Below are positions 21,897 to 33,315 of a stretch of 64,000 nucleotides of DNA, one piece after another (positions within the stretch are counted from its first letter, which is position 1; every line of letters begins with the position of its first letter). Source of the stretch: Gamarada debralockiae. Lineage: Eukaryota > Ascomycota > Leotiomycetes > Helotiales > Hyphodiscaceae. Location: contig NXFV01001387.1 of assembly GCA_002803225.1 (NCBI GenBank), positions 25,154 through 89,153 on the forward strand, in the 5' to 3' direction. The notes below the pieces were generated by a model, which was not told the DNA's origin, did not search any database, and saw only the letters and a list, made by a program, of their open reading frames with translations. The position numbers and the translations under genes are program-made.

Positions 21897-24800
21897 ATGG
21901 ATAACCCCTCCGTCGCGGACCTGGTGGTCCAGATGCATTCGAATATCGATTCGATTCACCAATGCGTGCAATCGCTATCCGACACCAAAGCTCACGATGC
22001 GGAAATGGAGAAGTTAGAAGCAGAGCGGGAAGCTCAAATCGCATCGCTCCACCAAGCGCACCAGACTGAAGCCGAAAAACTCGCTGAGCAACGGAAGAAA
22101 GAGGAAGAAGAGCTGGTTGAACAAAGACGAAAAGAAGTAGAGGAGCTTATGGAACGGAGAAGGAGGGAAGATGAGGAGCGGAAAGTGAGATTTGAGCGGG
22201 AGGAACAGGAGTGGTTGGAGAAGAAAAGACTAGAGGACGACGCTAAGGAGAAAGAGCTTGAGAATAAGAGGAGGAGTGTGAGTGAGAGCGTTGAGGCGGA
22301 ATTGGAGAGGTTGGAGGATGAAATGGAGAGAAAGGTTGAGGAGGGGAAGAAAATGCTAGCTGCGTTGGATGAGAAGCGCAGGGTAAGTTTCCTAATTTTG
22401 ATGGCAGATTAGGATACTGATGCAATATTAGGCTATCAATGCACAGATCGAGGCGGCGCTCAACACGCCGACTGTTATTCCGAAGATCAATTTCAGAAGT
22501 CGTGCGCGGACGAGGGGCTTATCGGTGATGGAAGGAAAGGCAGCCAGCAACGAAAACGATGCGCCACAATTCACTGAGCCTAAAGATATCGAGACAAACC
22601 AGGCATCTGAACCTACAAGTGGCCCTGAAAGTACGGATTTAAGCAACGGACACATTAATAAGCCTTCTGAACCCATCGCAGATAAAATCAGGGATGCTCC
22701 GGTTGCGGAAACAATGTCAAGCGCAAACGAGACTCATCAAGTGAGTGGGGCTGCTCCACAAGAAGAAGCGCAAAATGCTGAAGCCAACCTGGCGGACAGT
22801 GAAGTCAAGAGTGAGGAAAATTCCAAGCCACCTACCGAGGAAGTTCCTGTCAGTGCGGAGAGGCTCACTCAAGAGAAGGAAACCGCTTCATCATTTCCAA
22901 AGGAAGAACAAATTACCTCAGAGTTGCAGAAAGAGGACTTCTCACCAGAACTCACACACGCTAACGAGACTTCAGCGATTGGAAATAAGCCAGTTCAGAA
23001 CAGCGCACCTGCCGTATCTGAGGAGACCGCAAAAATGGACGACGAATCAATTCCTAATGCTGTTGATGCGATTACTGAGAGCAAAGAGGAAGCCACGGCC
23101 CAAGAAGGGAATGCACAGTCTGATAAAATTGAGACACCTTCTGAGGTATCCGAGGGTGAGGGACTACCAGCCTCCATCGGGAAGACTCAGTCTGTGGAGA
23201 GTACTCCAAATACGAATGAGCAAACGCCTCCTTCTGAACTCATCAACGAGAAGTCTGAGTCGACTATGGAATCGACTTCAGCCCTGGTTGAGATCGCTGC
23301 TAGTGTTGATGAACCTGCAATTACCCAGGAACGCAAGGTTCAGGAGCCGGTTGTGGAAACCGAATCAAGTCAAGCTGAAGCCCCTTCAAGTTTTGATGAG
23401 CCTGCAGCCGCAAGGGAATCCAACTTCGAGGAACCTGTTGTAGAAACTCCACCCGCCCCCATCGAAAGCCAGACAAAGAGCGTGGAGCCTGTCATCATCG
23501 AAGACAGCAAGGTCGAGGATTCAAGCCATGCTCAGATGGAACCGGCACTTGAGGTGAAGGATGAGGTTAAGGAAAGCCCTCCAGAGCCTGTTGAATCGCC
23601 AGCTTCCTCTGAGGAAAGAAAGGAACAGCCGCCACTTTCTATGGGTGAAATCGAGCCCGAGGAGAAACACTCGACCTTGGGGGAGGAGCATATTACTTCT
23701 GATGACGTTGGGAAGGATGTCGAAACTACCCTCACTCAAGTTGAAAACCATTCACGCATCGAGGGGCCCGTCATCGCAGAGGAAAGTAAGATTGAGGATC
23801 CTGTCGCAGAGAATTTGCCTGAAGTTGAGTCTGAGAATCAGAAGCCAACAGTGACGGAGGTAGAGCACTCGCCCACTTCAGCTACTTCCGGACAGACTGA
23901 GCACGAGGTAGTTCATGACGAATCTGGGCAGGCTCCGGAAATCGCCTTACCTCGGATAAATGAGAAAACAATTGAGTTTCAACATGACGGAAATGCAGAA
24001 AACCAAGGCCCTATAATCTGGTCCAATGTGGAATCTATCAATGTTCCAGTGACCTCCCAATCTGAGATTTCAGATGTGAAAGAGGTCGAGACGGCTCACC
24101 AGGAAGAGGAAAGCAAACCTGCAGTCGTGGAGGACCCTGAAGACGTTAAAGCCCGGGAGGAGATTGCAAGACTCAATTCTGAGCTCATAAAGGCCGCTGT
24201 GGATGAGGCCGCACATCAAAGTGCCAAAGACGAGGGATCTCCTGAGGCCACCTCTAAGAACGAAGGTATGAATCTGGAATCGGATTCACTTTCACGGCAT
24301 GAGGAAGTCAGCCATGATGACAAGGCAGAACCCGTCACCAAGCACTTGCCTGAGCTTGAGCATGTCGATGTCAGCCAAGAGAGCAGCGGGCAACTGCCAG
24401 TAGATAGCCACAAGCCAGAGGCCAGAAACGAGGAGGGTTCAGACGACATCAGTACTCAGCACGGCCTCAAAACCTCACCAGAGAGTTCAGACTCTGTCAT
24501 GGACGTCCCGACTCCACCTCAGACCGCCGTTGATGACGCTCAGAATGAACAGCAGCTGGATGAGTGCAACTCTGCTGAACCAAATTGCAACCAAGAGAAG
24601 GCCGGTTTGATGAGCTCTAGAGTGGCCGAAGGCACCACTCTACCAGTGGCACTGGGAATATCTGAGGAGCCAGATTTGTCACAACACATTGAGTCAAGAA
24701 GCACGGAGACCCTGAACGCACCCGCTCATGTGGACATCTTAGACGAGAAGATTGAACCACGGGACTTGGATGCTGAAAACGAGGCATCGACTGCTCCACC

Positions 24801-26676
24801 CCATAGCGACAAAGTCCACGATTCGACAACACATGAGACTCAAGCCGCCGAACCCCATGTCAAAGTCGGCTCGGACCTCTCAACTATTCACCTGGACGTG
24901 GAAGCAGTGGGCTCAGGCCACTCTTCCAGGCCTTCGAAGGCGTTTCCACATGAAGAGAACTATGATTTGCATAACGAGGGGGGACCCAGCGGTCACTTCT
25001 CCGAACCGGAACTTCCTGCACATCCTCGAACGCGAGCTTTATCAGGGGCAGATGCAACGATGGATGAAGGTCGTGAGTTCCAACGTGCTGAGTCTCCAGT
25101 CACTGTTCTCAACTCAGACGACTTGTTTGAAGACGATGACGAGGATCAAGTTGAAGAAACAACGGGCCATAGTCCCAAGTTCAACCATGACGACGATAAC
25201 CATGAAGAGGCAACTGAATTGCGAGGCCGTTCCCAGACACCAGTGCAAGTTGACGAGGCAGCCAATATCCAGACATCGGAACCATCAGACCCTCAAAACG
25301 GATCAGAGAAGGAGCTTGATGTTCCTCAGAACAAGCAACACCGCATCACCCAAGAGGTCCACGGAACAAACTCTGGCAAATTCGCTTCACTGGTGGACGC
25401 TGTCAGATCTGATCTGCCAATTGTAAGTCATCTTGTCAAAAAGCAAGAGGCACAGGAGATTGGGATGCCGGGTGGAGAGAATTTCTCGGATGAGATCTTG
25501 GACGAATACCAGGACGAAGGCCCCGAGTATGATGAGGAGGGCCGCACCGAGGAGCAGGGAAGCTGGCCTTTGAATGAGGAAGTCGAAGCTGACTACTCAA
25601 ACTACGAGGAAGAGGCTCACCCCTCATCACCAACACTCCACATCCGAACCCATACAGCAGATACGGTTCCCTCGTTCGAGACTTACGCCCAATCAGATTA
25701 CTCCACTCCAAGTACACCAGATACCGTGATCAGTCCTCCTAGACAGAATCCGCATGATGAGCCAATAATTCGACAGTCATGGATGCATCAAGAAGAGGAA
25801 TTGCAGCATCATGACTCTAACGAAGAGTTAAAACAAGCAGCTTCACCCCTTCAGCAGTCAGAGTTTGGCCACTTTAGCTCTCAAGTATATCCCTCATACG
25901 TTACACCCAAGTCCAGCCTGGGAAATCTTCAAAGCCGCAACGCTGAAGACTCCCCAGAAAGCTACAACTCCTCCCCGGAATCTCAAAATGGTAATCGAGA
26001 AGAACCTAGACTAGCGGGCAGCACCTCCCCAAGTCCAATGCCTGCTCAACGCTATCCACCACTCGACACTTCACTCACTTCTCCCTCTCGCTCCTTGTTC
26101 CCCACAGACTCAGCACCTTCGCCTCCGCCCTCACGAATCCCGCGCCCTCCGACATTCCCTTCTCCGTCAAGCCTAGCCAAGACTCCCGTCAGCTCACCAT
26201 CGATCCCAAGCAGCAGCTTCTTCCAGAAGACACGCTCCTTATTCGAGTCTTCGTCAAGACAGGATGCACAATCCACACCACCTCTCACCCGTCCACGATC
26301 GATCATCTTCAACACACCCTCCCCACCACCAAAGCCCTCAAGCCTGAAGTCCAGACCCTCTTCAATGAACTACGGGAAAGTACCACCAACCCCCACAGAC
26401 GAATTCCTGGTCCCCAGATCTCTAGATGGGAACGGAAAACCCCCATCTCCAGCCTTCACACTACCCCTCGGGAAGATGGAGGGAGGAGACACGAGAAGGA
26501 GCATGGAGAAGGAAGAAGATTATGAGCCGAGAGAGCGACGATCGAGTTCTTTTTTGGGTGGAATTTCCAAGCTCGGGGGCCTGGTTGGGCTTGAAGGTAG
26601 TATGCACAATCCTAACCACGGAGGAGCGGAGGGGAAGCCGTTGCTTGGAGATATGAATGCTGGGAATGGGTATTGA
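21897..26676 (+). CDS. Large coiled-coil and disordered acidic protein (1576 aa, two exons)
   Basis: Exon 1 (21897-22382) encodes a strong charged coiled coil (residues 40-160; EAEREAQIASLHQAHQ, EERKVRFEREEQEW). A 49-bp intron (22383-22431, GTAAGT..TTAG) joins in phase 0 to AINAQIEAALNTPTVIPKIN. Residues 175-1200 are Glu/Ser/Pro/Val-rich and disordered, with degenerate units of the kind EPVVETxxSxxEAPxSxDEPA. Residues 1250-1576 are Pro/Ser-rich, including a basic FFQKTRSLFESSSRQ stretch and PRSIIFNTPSPPPKPSS; the end is SFLGGISKLGGLVGLEGS. No catalytic domain, signal peptide or membrane helix is seen. The frame is intact for more than 4 kb. A cytoskeletal, cortical or nuclear scaffold role is plausible. 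A frame after the stop (26734-26949) could mean an additional, alternatively spliced tail. Confidence 0.8.
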
Positions 26677-27281
26677 CCACGCTCGGAAAGCCGGCGGGGA
26701 TTTAGAGAGTGTGGAGATGGGGTTGTTAAGAAGGTGCATGTTGAGAGAGTGGATGTTGGGAAGGTGGAGCTGGAAGAGATTGAGGTTGATGACAAGGAGA
26801 GGGAGAGGGAGGCTAAGGAGGAGTTTAGGTTAGCTTGGATGTGGGTTGAGGGGTGGAGAGGAAGGTTGAGAGCGGCGGGGGATATTGTGGAGAGGGAACG
26901 GTATGAGTGGAGTGAGGGGAAAGTTAAGCGGTTGTATGTTTGTTTGTAAAAGCTTGGCGTCTGGTTGGGAATGCACTTTTGGATTGAAGCATTATATTTT
27001 CATTGAGAGCACGTGCAGATCCATTATTGCTTGTTGTCAATCTTCATCCACTATCCAGTGTTCGCAAGCCATCAGCCCACTCGAAGGAAGTTGACGGTGC
27101 AAGTGACGCCTTTGCAACGCCCAGCTATTCATACATCATAAAATTATACTCTTGAACACATTCCCTTGTTCCTTCTGATCTGCCCATTACCCTTGTGCAC
27201 TCCATACATCATATCCCTCCACAACCAAAGTCGTACAATTTTTCTCTTGAACGCTCGACCTGTGACCGTCCCCAATTCCAT
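26677..27281. other. Convergent intergenic region with one coding-like frame
   Basis: 26734-26949 is a 71-codon Glu/Arg-rich frame (MHVERVDVGKVELEEIEV...) with codon composition like the gene upstream. It may be a lost or alternatively spliced C-terminal exon of that gene, but no strong splice pair is visible. The rest looks like 3' UTRs of two convergent genes. Confidence 0.35.
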
Positions 27282-28928
27282 TCAAAGCATGCTCAAAATC
27301 CACCGAGTCTTATGCGGCTTCGATTCAACGTGTTGAAGGAGAGAGATTTGATCCGGAAATGGCAGGGAACATTCGTAGCACTCTAAGACTTTCGGTCCGT
27401 GGAAAGGCGACCACTTGAGGTGGCTCTGGTAATCCGCATCCGTTCCAAACATCTCCACACACTCATCGCACTTATGAATCGTGGTCTGGGTTGAAGCCTC
27501 CTTCGCACAGTATTCGGGTATCTTGAGCTCTGGCTTTGTTGGTGAAATGCTGGAGCATGTTGAGGAGGTTGGGACGGCGCACTTCGAGGCTCCAGACATG
27601 ACGCTGCTATCTAAATGGAGTGTGTCCTTGGTCCCATTCAAGTCGGCGAAGGCAAAACTGTTGTTGCTCTTCTTGGACTCTTGCTTCACAGTCGGAGTGC
27701 TGGTCATTGTCAAAGTAGGAATGGCGTCGCCTGAAATTGTGGAATTGGCCTTATCGTTGAATGGATCTTTCAGTCCCAGCAGAACGGCTTGGGTGTTTTC
27801 GGCTTCTATCTCACATTTGAGGCATTGACTACGGGTGGCAGAGGCAAGTAAGTCCCGGAAGAATCGCTCACCACATTTCGTACATGGGTGGATGTGCTCC
27901 GTTTCCCAGTGCTTCTTCAATCCAGCCGCGCTGTCGAAGACAACTCCAAAGCACTCATCGCACTTGACAGTATGCCATTTGCCCTTATGTGTCTTAAGCG
28001 AGTCCATGGTATCAAACTTTCCACCACATTTATCACACTCGAAGACGAGCTTTTGAACCAGTTCTTCCGGGAGATTTGGTGGCACGGCTTTCCTTCTCTC
28101 CTCCTCAAGTGTCAAGGCAGTATGAACGATCCACTTATGGTCATCGAGAGCCATTTGAGTAAGAAACCACTTGCTGGACATACCGGGACATAGGTGGCAC
28201 TCGATACTTCCGGGTGGAGGTTTGACGAGGGTGATGGTAGGAGCAGGTGGGGCGCCATTCAATCCTTCATCTGGTTTGAAAGAAGGAGACTTTATGGAAC
28301 CATTTGGGCCACTCTTGCTGGGGGCTGGGGGCTGAACGATTGGTCCGTTTTTCGTATCCATGCCTATGATATGGACGGACATCTGGTGGAGAAGAAGATC
28401 GTTCTGAGTGTTGAAAGATCCTCCTCCATCACAGAATTGGCATTTCAGAGGGTCTGGCTTTGGGACAGACGGCACCGGCGGGACGGGTTTCTTGGTGGCG
28501 TTGTATCTGCGGATAGCTGCTGCGTGCTGTGGGGCGGCGAGGTGCTTGTCGAACAGGTTCTTGTGCTTGAAAAATTGGCCACACTGTGTGCAGGTGAGGT
28601 TATGGCTCACAGAAGCATGGGCATTCATTACTTCTGAAGTGGTGAATGTTTTGCTGCAGTAGTTGCATGAGTGAACATGCTTTGCTGCATTGTGCTGATT
28701 GAGGGCTTCATAGCCGTAGAAAGTCCTGCCATTATTACAGTGATCGCAATCATACTCTGCGTGGCGTGCGTTGAAATGCTCCCGGAGATTTTCCTCGGAT
28801 GGGAAACATGAGCTGCACTCGTCGCACTCCCAAGCCTGGCGATGGCCGACGTCTCGACAATGTTGATACGCAGCGAAAGAGTTCACGAAACACTCTTCGC
28901 AATCGTAGCATATGTCGGAGTCGGTCAT
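27282..28928 (-). CDS. C2H2 zinc-finger protein (548 aa)
   Basis: Single exon from ATG 28928. About ten C2H2-type fingers are spread over the protein. Examples in order are CEECFVNSFAAYQHCRDVGH, CDECSSCFPSEENLREHF, CNYCSKTFTTSEVMNAH, CTQCGQFFKHKNLFDKH, CDKCGGKFDTMDSLKTH and a final CYECSLPFPDQISLLQHVES. Linkers are not the TGEKP type, so these fingers need not all bind DNA. A Pro-rich spacer (residues 145-230) and a Ser/Thr-rich spacer (about 390-470) separate three finger groups. The role is probably nucleic-acid or protein binding in the nucleus; the target is unknown. It is convergent with the preceding large gene. Confidence 0.85.
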   Translation of the reverse strand: MTDSDICYDCEECFVNSFAAYQHCRDVGHRQAWECDECSSCFPSEENLREHFNARHAEYDCDHCNNGRTFYGYEALNQHNAAKHVHSCNYCSKTFTTSEVMNAHASVSHNLTCTQCGQFFKHKNLFDKHLAAPQHAAAIRRYNATKKPVPPVPSVPKPDPLKCQFCDGGGSFNTQNDLLLHQMSVHIIGMDTKNGPIVQPPAPSKSGPNGSIKSPSFKPDEGLNGAPPAPTITLVKPPPGSIECHLCPGMSSKWFLTQMALDDHKWIVHTALTLEEERRKAVPPNLPEELVQKLVFECDKCGGKFDTMDSLKTHKGKWHTVKCDECFGVVFDSAAGLKKHWETEHIHPCTKCGERFFRDLLASATRSQCLKCEIEAENTQAVLLGLKDPFNDKANSTISGDAIPTLTMTSTPTVKQESKKSNNSFAFADLNGTKDTLHLDSSVMSGASKCAVPTSSTCSSISPTKPELKIPEYCAKEASTQTTIHKCDECVEMFGTDADYQSHLKWSPFHGPKVLECYECSLPFPDQISLLQHVESKPHKTRWILSML

Positions 28929-29684
28929 TTTGAATGATGTCCACCTTCAGTTGGAGGTGAAAGAATCCAGACTGAAGTGCGAAAGGTTAGCAGAAGTTGA
29001 AATCATAGCACGCCCAGATACTACTTACTCGACGCGTCTCTAAAGTCCTGAATATTCCAACGACAGAGAAGACCTTAGAAAGAGAACAGCTTGTATTCAC
29101 CTCGGAGGCGAACACGGTGGATTTATGATCCCGCCTGCTCGTCCAAGTTAGAAACTTGAAAAGCGACGAAGGAAGTGAGATGACACACCGAAGTCGAAGT
29201 CTGCGAAGTTGACTTGACGGAAGACGCGTCGAAACAGAGTGTTTGATGATCGATGTCTCTGTATGAGACTGTGATATTGTATTCGGCGTAGAAGAGATTG
29301 AGGTGATTTGTGACGCGGGTGGGAGAGGTTGAAAGAAGTTTGGTGTTGAAATGTCGAGGAAGAAGTTAAGCACCCTAGCGCGATTTGGACTGCAAGGAAC
29401 TTTGCAACGTTTTTCAACTTCGCCTTCTAGCTCATAAATCACGGAACTGTTAATTTCATAGACGGTGGGAAAGGATTGTTTTTATGACGTTTCCTGAAAT
29501 GTCTGTCCCCTTTGAACGCTGAGGGTTATGTATGTTGGAGAAAGGCTGACATCTTCTTGAAAATTCATCATCACATCGAAATTGATTCGATGTTTGAAAT
29601 TGGAACTCCAAAAAAACGCGACAGAAGGGTATTTGACTCCAATAAATACGTTTAAAGCTTACAGATAATCACCTGTCAGATAGA
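28929..29684. other. Intergenic region, 0.75 kb
   Basis: Promoter and leader of the zinc-finger gene on the minus strand, then the 3' side of the transporter relic. A 151-codon minus frame at 28987-29442 has no motif and reads like translated leader. Confidence 0.4.
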
Positions 29685-31333
29685 TTAGATACCCAAATTC
29701 TTCTCATTCGCCAGCTGAGCTTCCATCGCGGCGACGCCTGCTTTGGTTTGTCCATCTGAGTACTCCCTAAACTTTCGAATCGAGATTTTATTCTCATACA
29801 GCCAAGCTGCCTCCTCGATCGCGAATCCTCTCGGGTCTGGCACCAGAAAGAACGAGACAGTCAAGAACAGTAACGATCCTCCACCATACACGAAGCCAGC
29901 ACGGATGCCAAAATTTCCTGCATCGACATTGTAGATGTAGGCGACTGTGAAAGTAATAGCCAGGCTGAGGAAATGTTCCCAATAACTGCAATACCCTGCG
30001 TCTTGGCTCGAAGCCTGTATGAGGAGATCTCGCCGGTGATAGCCCAGGCTGTTGAGACGAGGCTGACTGCTTGCCAGCGATGTGGAGATTCCTATACCAT
30101 ATTAGATGAGGTTCATTGAGAGCCTTTGGAAAACTCACATGATGATTGCAACAGCACAAAGAGCACCCTTTGCTTTCGAGTAGTAAAGCCCACCGATGAC
30201 GAATATAACGACCATGTTCCCAAAGGCACCAACGAGGAACAACGAACGACGCCCGAATTTCTCCATGTAGAACCAAGAACCAATAATTGCGAAAATGGCA
30301 ATTCCAAATCCGCCAATAGCTACGTCATAGGAATGGATCGCTGGTAAACCATCAATGATCAAGAAATAGATCGATTGCGCCAGCAAGCAAGCCGAATCCA
30401 ACGAACATCCAAACCACTGTCAAAGTTCGCTTGAGGTTGCTGCCCCTGAATAGATCCACAAAGTTCCGGTACCTTGCCGCTTCGCTGTTTCAGCTTCCAT
30501 CCGAACCACGAAGCTGAGATGAGCGATTCGTGCTGGGATATTATTCTTCGAGCCGTACAGACGCTCAAGGGATCGTCTAGCAGCATCGGTCCACCCTTTC
30601 AGAAGCAGCCAGGTTGGTGACTTGGGCATGAAGACGAAGAGGAGGCCGGTAGAGATCGGCCATGCCCACTGAATGGCAAAGACGCTCCGGAAGGCAGAGG
30701 GGGTGATGTACGGAACGAACATCCGGACGACCACCGGACCAATTGCCTGGCATGAAAACCATAAACAAGACGATAGCGGACTGGATTGGCCTCGAAGTCG
30801 CATCGGAGAGATTTCGGAGGCCCACGATGTCGCAGTTGCGAAGAGACATCCAATGGCGAGACCATTGATCATCTTCCAAAAGGAGAATCCCTCGCGACAT
30901 CGGGGCGTATTGCACACCCACACCAACCACTGACAGGCAGCATGCTCCAACGCAAGGCCACTTTCTTCCGACTCGGTCAGAGACAAAGCCAATCAAGAAT
31001 CCTCCCATTACTTGAAACAGGCAGGACATTGCGGTCCAAAGAGACGGCCATATTGATGGGAGGTAGAGCTCTCCTTCTGGGGTAACAGCACCGAAGTACG
31101 TCAGAAAATATGGCATAGATATGGTAGCTCTATTTGCAATAGTGTCATACCCGAATACGGTCCCAGCTCCGAACGCAGCGATGCAGTGAAGTAGCATGCG
31201 TTTGTGTCCTGGTGGCCCGCCAAAGAGTGTACTTTCGTTCTGTTTCGAATATCTCCTCACCCAGTTGTTCCCCCCTTGTCAATGTGGTCGAATTGTCGAG
31301 ATGCTCAAATGAAGGCTTCTTCATGTCGGCCAT
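29685..31333 (-). pseudogene. MFS sugar transporter (SP family), multiple frameshifts
   Basis: Pieces in all three minus frames line up into one 12-helix sugar porter. They begin at MADMKKPSFEHLDNSTTL and pass through FGYDTIANRATISMPYF, LIGFVSDRVGRKWPCVG (the D-R-x-G-R-K loop), the SEISPMRLRG block, PKSPTWLLLKG, IIGSWFYMEKFGRRSLFLVG and FVYGGGSLLFLTVSFFLVP, ending at EKNLGI. The frame changes near 31220, 30880, 30790, 30740, 30430 and 29960 without splice signals; one ordinary intron (30093-30138) may be real. Family members import hexoses or alpha-glucosides by proton symport at the plasma membrane. This copy cannot make a full protein unless the sequence is badly wrong. It lies head-to-head with the intact gene at 31610. 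Confidence 0.8.
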
Positions 31334-31609
31334 CTCGAATCACCAGTGCTGCTTGAGCGATCAAGAAAATTTGGCTCTGTCGGATTCTGGAGGTCCGAAT
31401 CCCGTCGGAGCCGGGCCAATGCCCAGGATTTCTTATTTAAAGCGACAATAAACCCGTCAAAGTCGCTTGGACGTACGACCTAAGCACTTCCTCTCGATCA
31501 GACTTCAGGCTGACGTTAATGATCTGAATAACAAGATGGTACAGCACAATCGCTCATACATGGTATTATACTACTAGGAGACATAGAATTGCGAAGCGCA
31601 CGCATAACC

Positions 31610-32453
31610 ATGAAACTTATCGTAGCTGGCGGCACCGGACTGGTGGCCACAGAGGTCATCAGGCAAAGCCTGCAGATGCGCGAGATCACCTCGGTCATCG
31701 CACTGGCCCGAAAGCCGGTTCAGGTTGCCGGCATCGAGTCGTCCAAACTAAAGAGTGTCATCATCAGCGACTATGGTGAATATCCTGATCATGTGAAGGC
31801 TGAGTTCGCCGGGGCGGATGCGTGCATATGGTACAAAACTATTAGCATATCACAAGAACATGCTGACCGGGGCGCTCGAAGCAGGACCGTCGCTGTAACA
31901 CCGATGAGGTCAAGAGGTGTCGATTTCGCGGAAGTCAAGCGTATATGCCAAGACTGCACTCTAACTGGGCTCAAGGCGATGTACGAAGCGGGACCCTCGA
32001 GTCCTTTCCGCTTTCTCTACCTCAGCGCCGAGGGAACTCCCCGGGACTTGACGCAGAGGCCGCTATTCATGGGAGAGTATCAGCTCATGCGCGTAAGTAC
32101 ATCGATCCTGCTCTCGTTATCGTAGCTGGCCATGGATGCTAATAACGAGTTCTCCTGTTCTATAGGGCGAGACGGAAAAGATGGTACTCGCGTTTGGCGC
32201 AGAGCACGAGGGGATCGAGGTCTGTGTCGCTCAGCCCGGGATGGTCACATCTTCGGCGACGTTCTGGAGGGCTGCACAGGCCCTCTTGTTTGGCTTCACG
32301 AACATGTTCACACGGGCGATTCCAAATGTAAGCCGGACAGAGCTTGCGGCGGCAATTCTGGGTCAGGTTGTGCGTGGCTTTGAGAAGGAACCACTGGCGA
32401 ATGCTGATCTAGTCCTACTTGGACGTGCAGCTAGAAGTACTATAGATCTTTAA
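31610..32453 (+). CDS. Atypical SDR / NAD(P)-binding Rossmann protein (238 aa, three exons)
   Basis: The start is ATG 31610 (MKLIVAGGTGLVATEVIRQS), where the Gly-rich loop is the dinucleotide motif at the very N terminus. Exons are 31610-31830, 31885-32092 and 32166-32453. The first intron is 54 bp and has no stop, so it can be mistaken for coding; removing it joins ADACIW to TVAVTPMRS as expected of the family. The second intron is 73 bp (GTAAGT..TATAG) and joins QLMR to GETEKMVLAF. The RFLYLSAEGTPRD and GETEKMVL segments match small NmrA/HTATIP2-like proteins of fungi, whose substrates are mostly unknown. The C terminus is LVLLGRAARSTIDL. It is intact although both neighbours are decayed. 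Confidence 0.8.
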
Positions 32454-33315
32454 ACAGAGGGACCCTTAGGCTTAGGGATAGGTGAGCCTGACGGGCGGCC
32501 GTAGCCTGTATTCCCGCGTGTATATATGTATCGCGACTCTTAGGACTATAGTTTTATTTTCTCTTTTAAAACGCCTCTCAATCTTAAATCCGAATATAAA
32601 ATATAAAATACAGAATTAAATCAAATTTAGATCTCTGCTCTGCGACTTGCTGACAGACAAAATCGTTGATGTTTCTTGAATGATTGAACAGAGATGACTA
32701 GAGGTCTTGAAATGCCAGCGTGTTCAACCTCTAGCCATTGGGACGCCGGAGATTTATATTGAATGCTGCTCGAATCAAGGCGCTGTGAGAGGTGAGACGC
32801 AATTGTGATGCCCATGGACAGAAAAATATGGAGAGCCCGCCATCCCCACAATTTGACCAATTCCGAGAACGAATCAGGTCCAACTGACACATGTCCAACA
32901 AGCCACCAAGTTTGTGGTGGGGATTTGGACAAGGAGGCGTTGAAGGCCCAAGTGGACATGTGGATATTTCATGCTGGCCAACGTCGTCTCGGCATCTGGC
33001 AGGATTTTCGACCTCGAGCTCGCTCTCTCTTACGCCGAGGGGAGTAGGCGATTGATATATTGGCGTTGAGCATGGATATCGCTCTGCTCTGAGATAGGTG
33101 TTGCCTCGAGGAAGATCAAAATGCTAATGCTAGAATTTGCACCCGGGGCAGGGATCACATGACCGGGTGTAGAGTTCGCGAAATCGCGAAGTGGACATCT
33201 TTCAATCTGCTGCACGTCTTGCGGTTCCCACTCTATTTGCAGAATCCAGAACGTCCTTAGTAGATAATCGTGTGTCAGTAGTTGCTACCAGGATGTCTGG
33301 TCTTCTGTCGCTGTA
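32454..33315. other. Intergenic region, 0.86 kb
   Basis: AT-rich directly after the SDR gene, then unremarkable. A 110-codon minus frame at 32627-32959 has no motif. The end would be the former promoter of the GH78-like gene. Confidence 0.4.
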
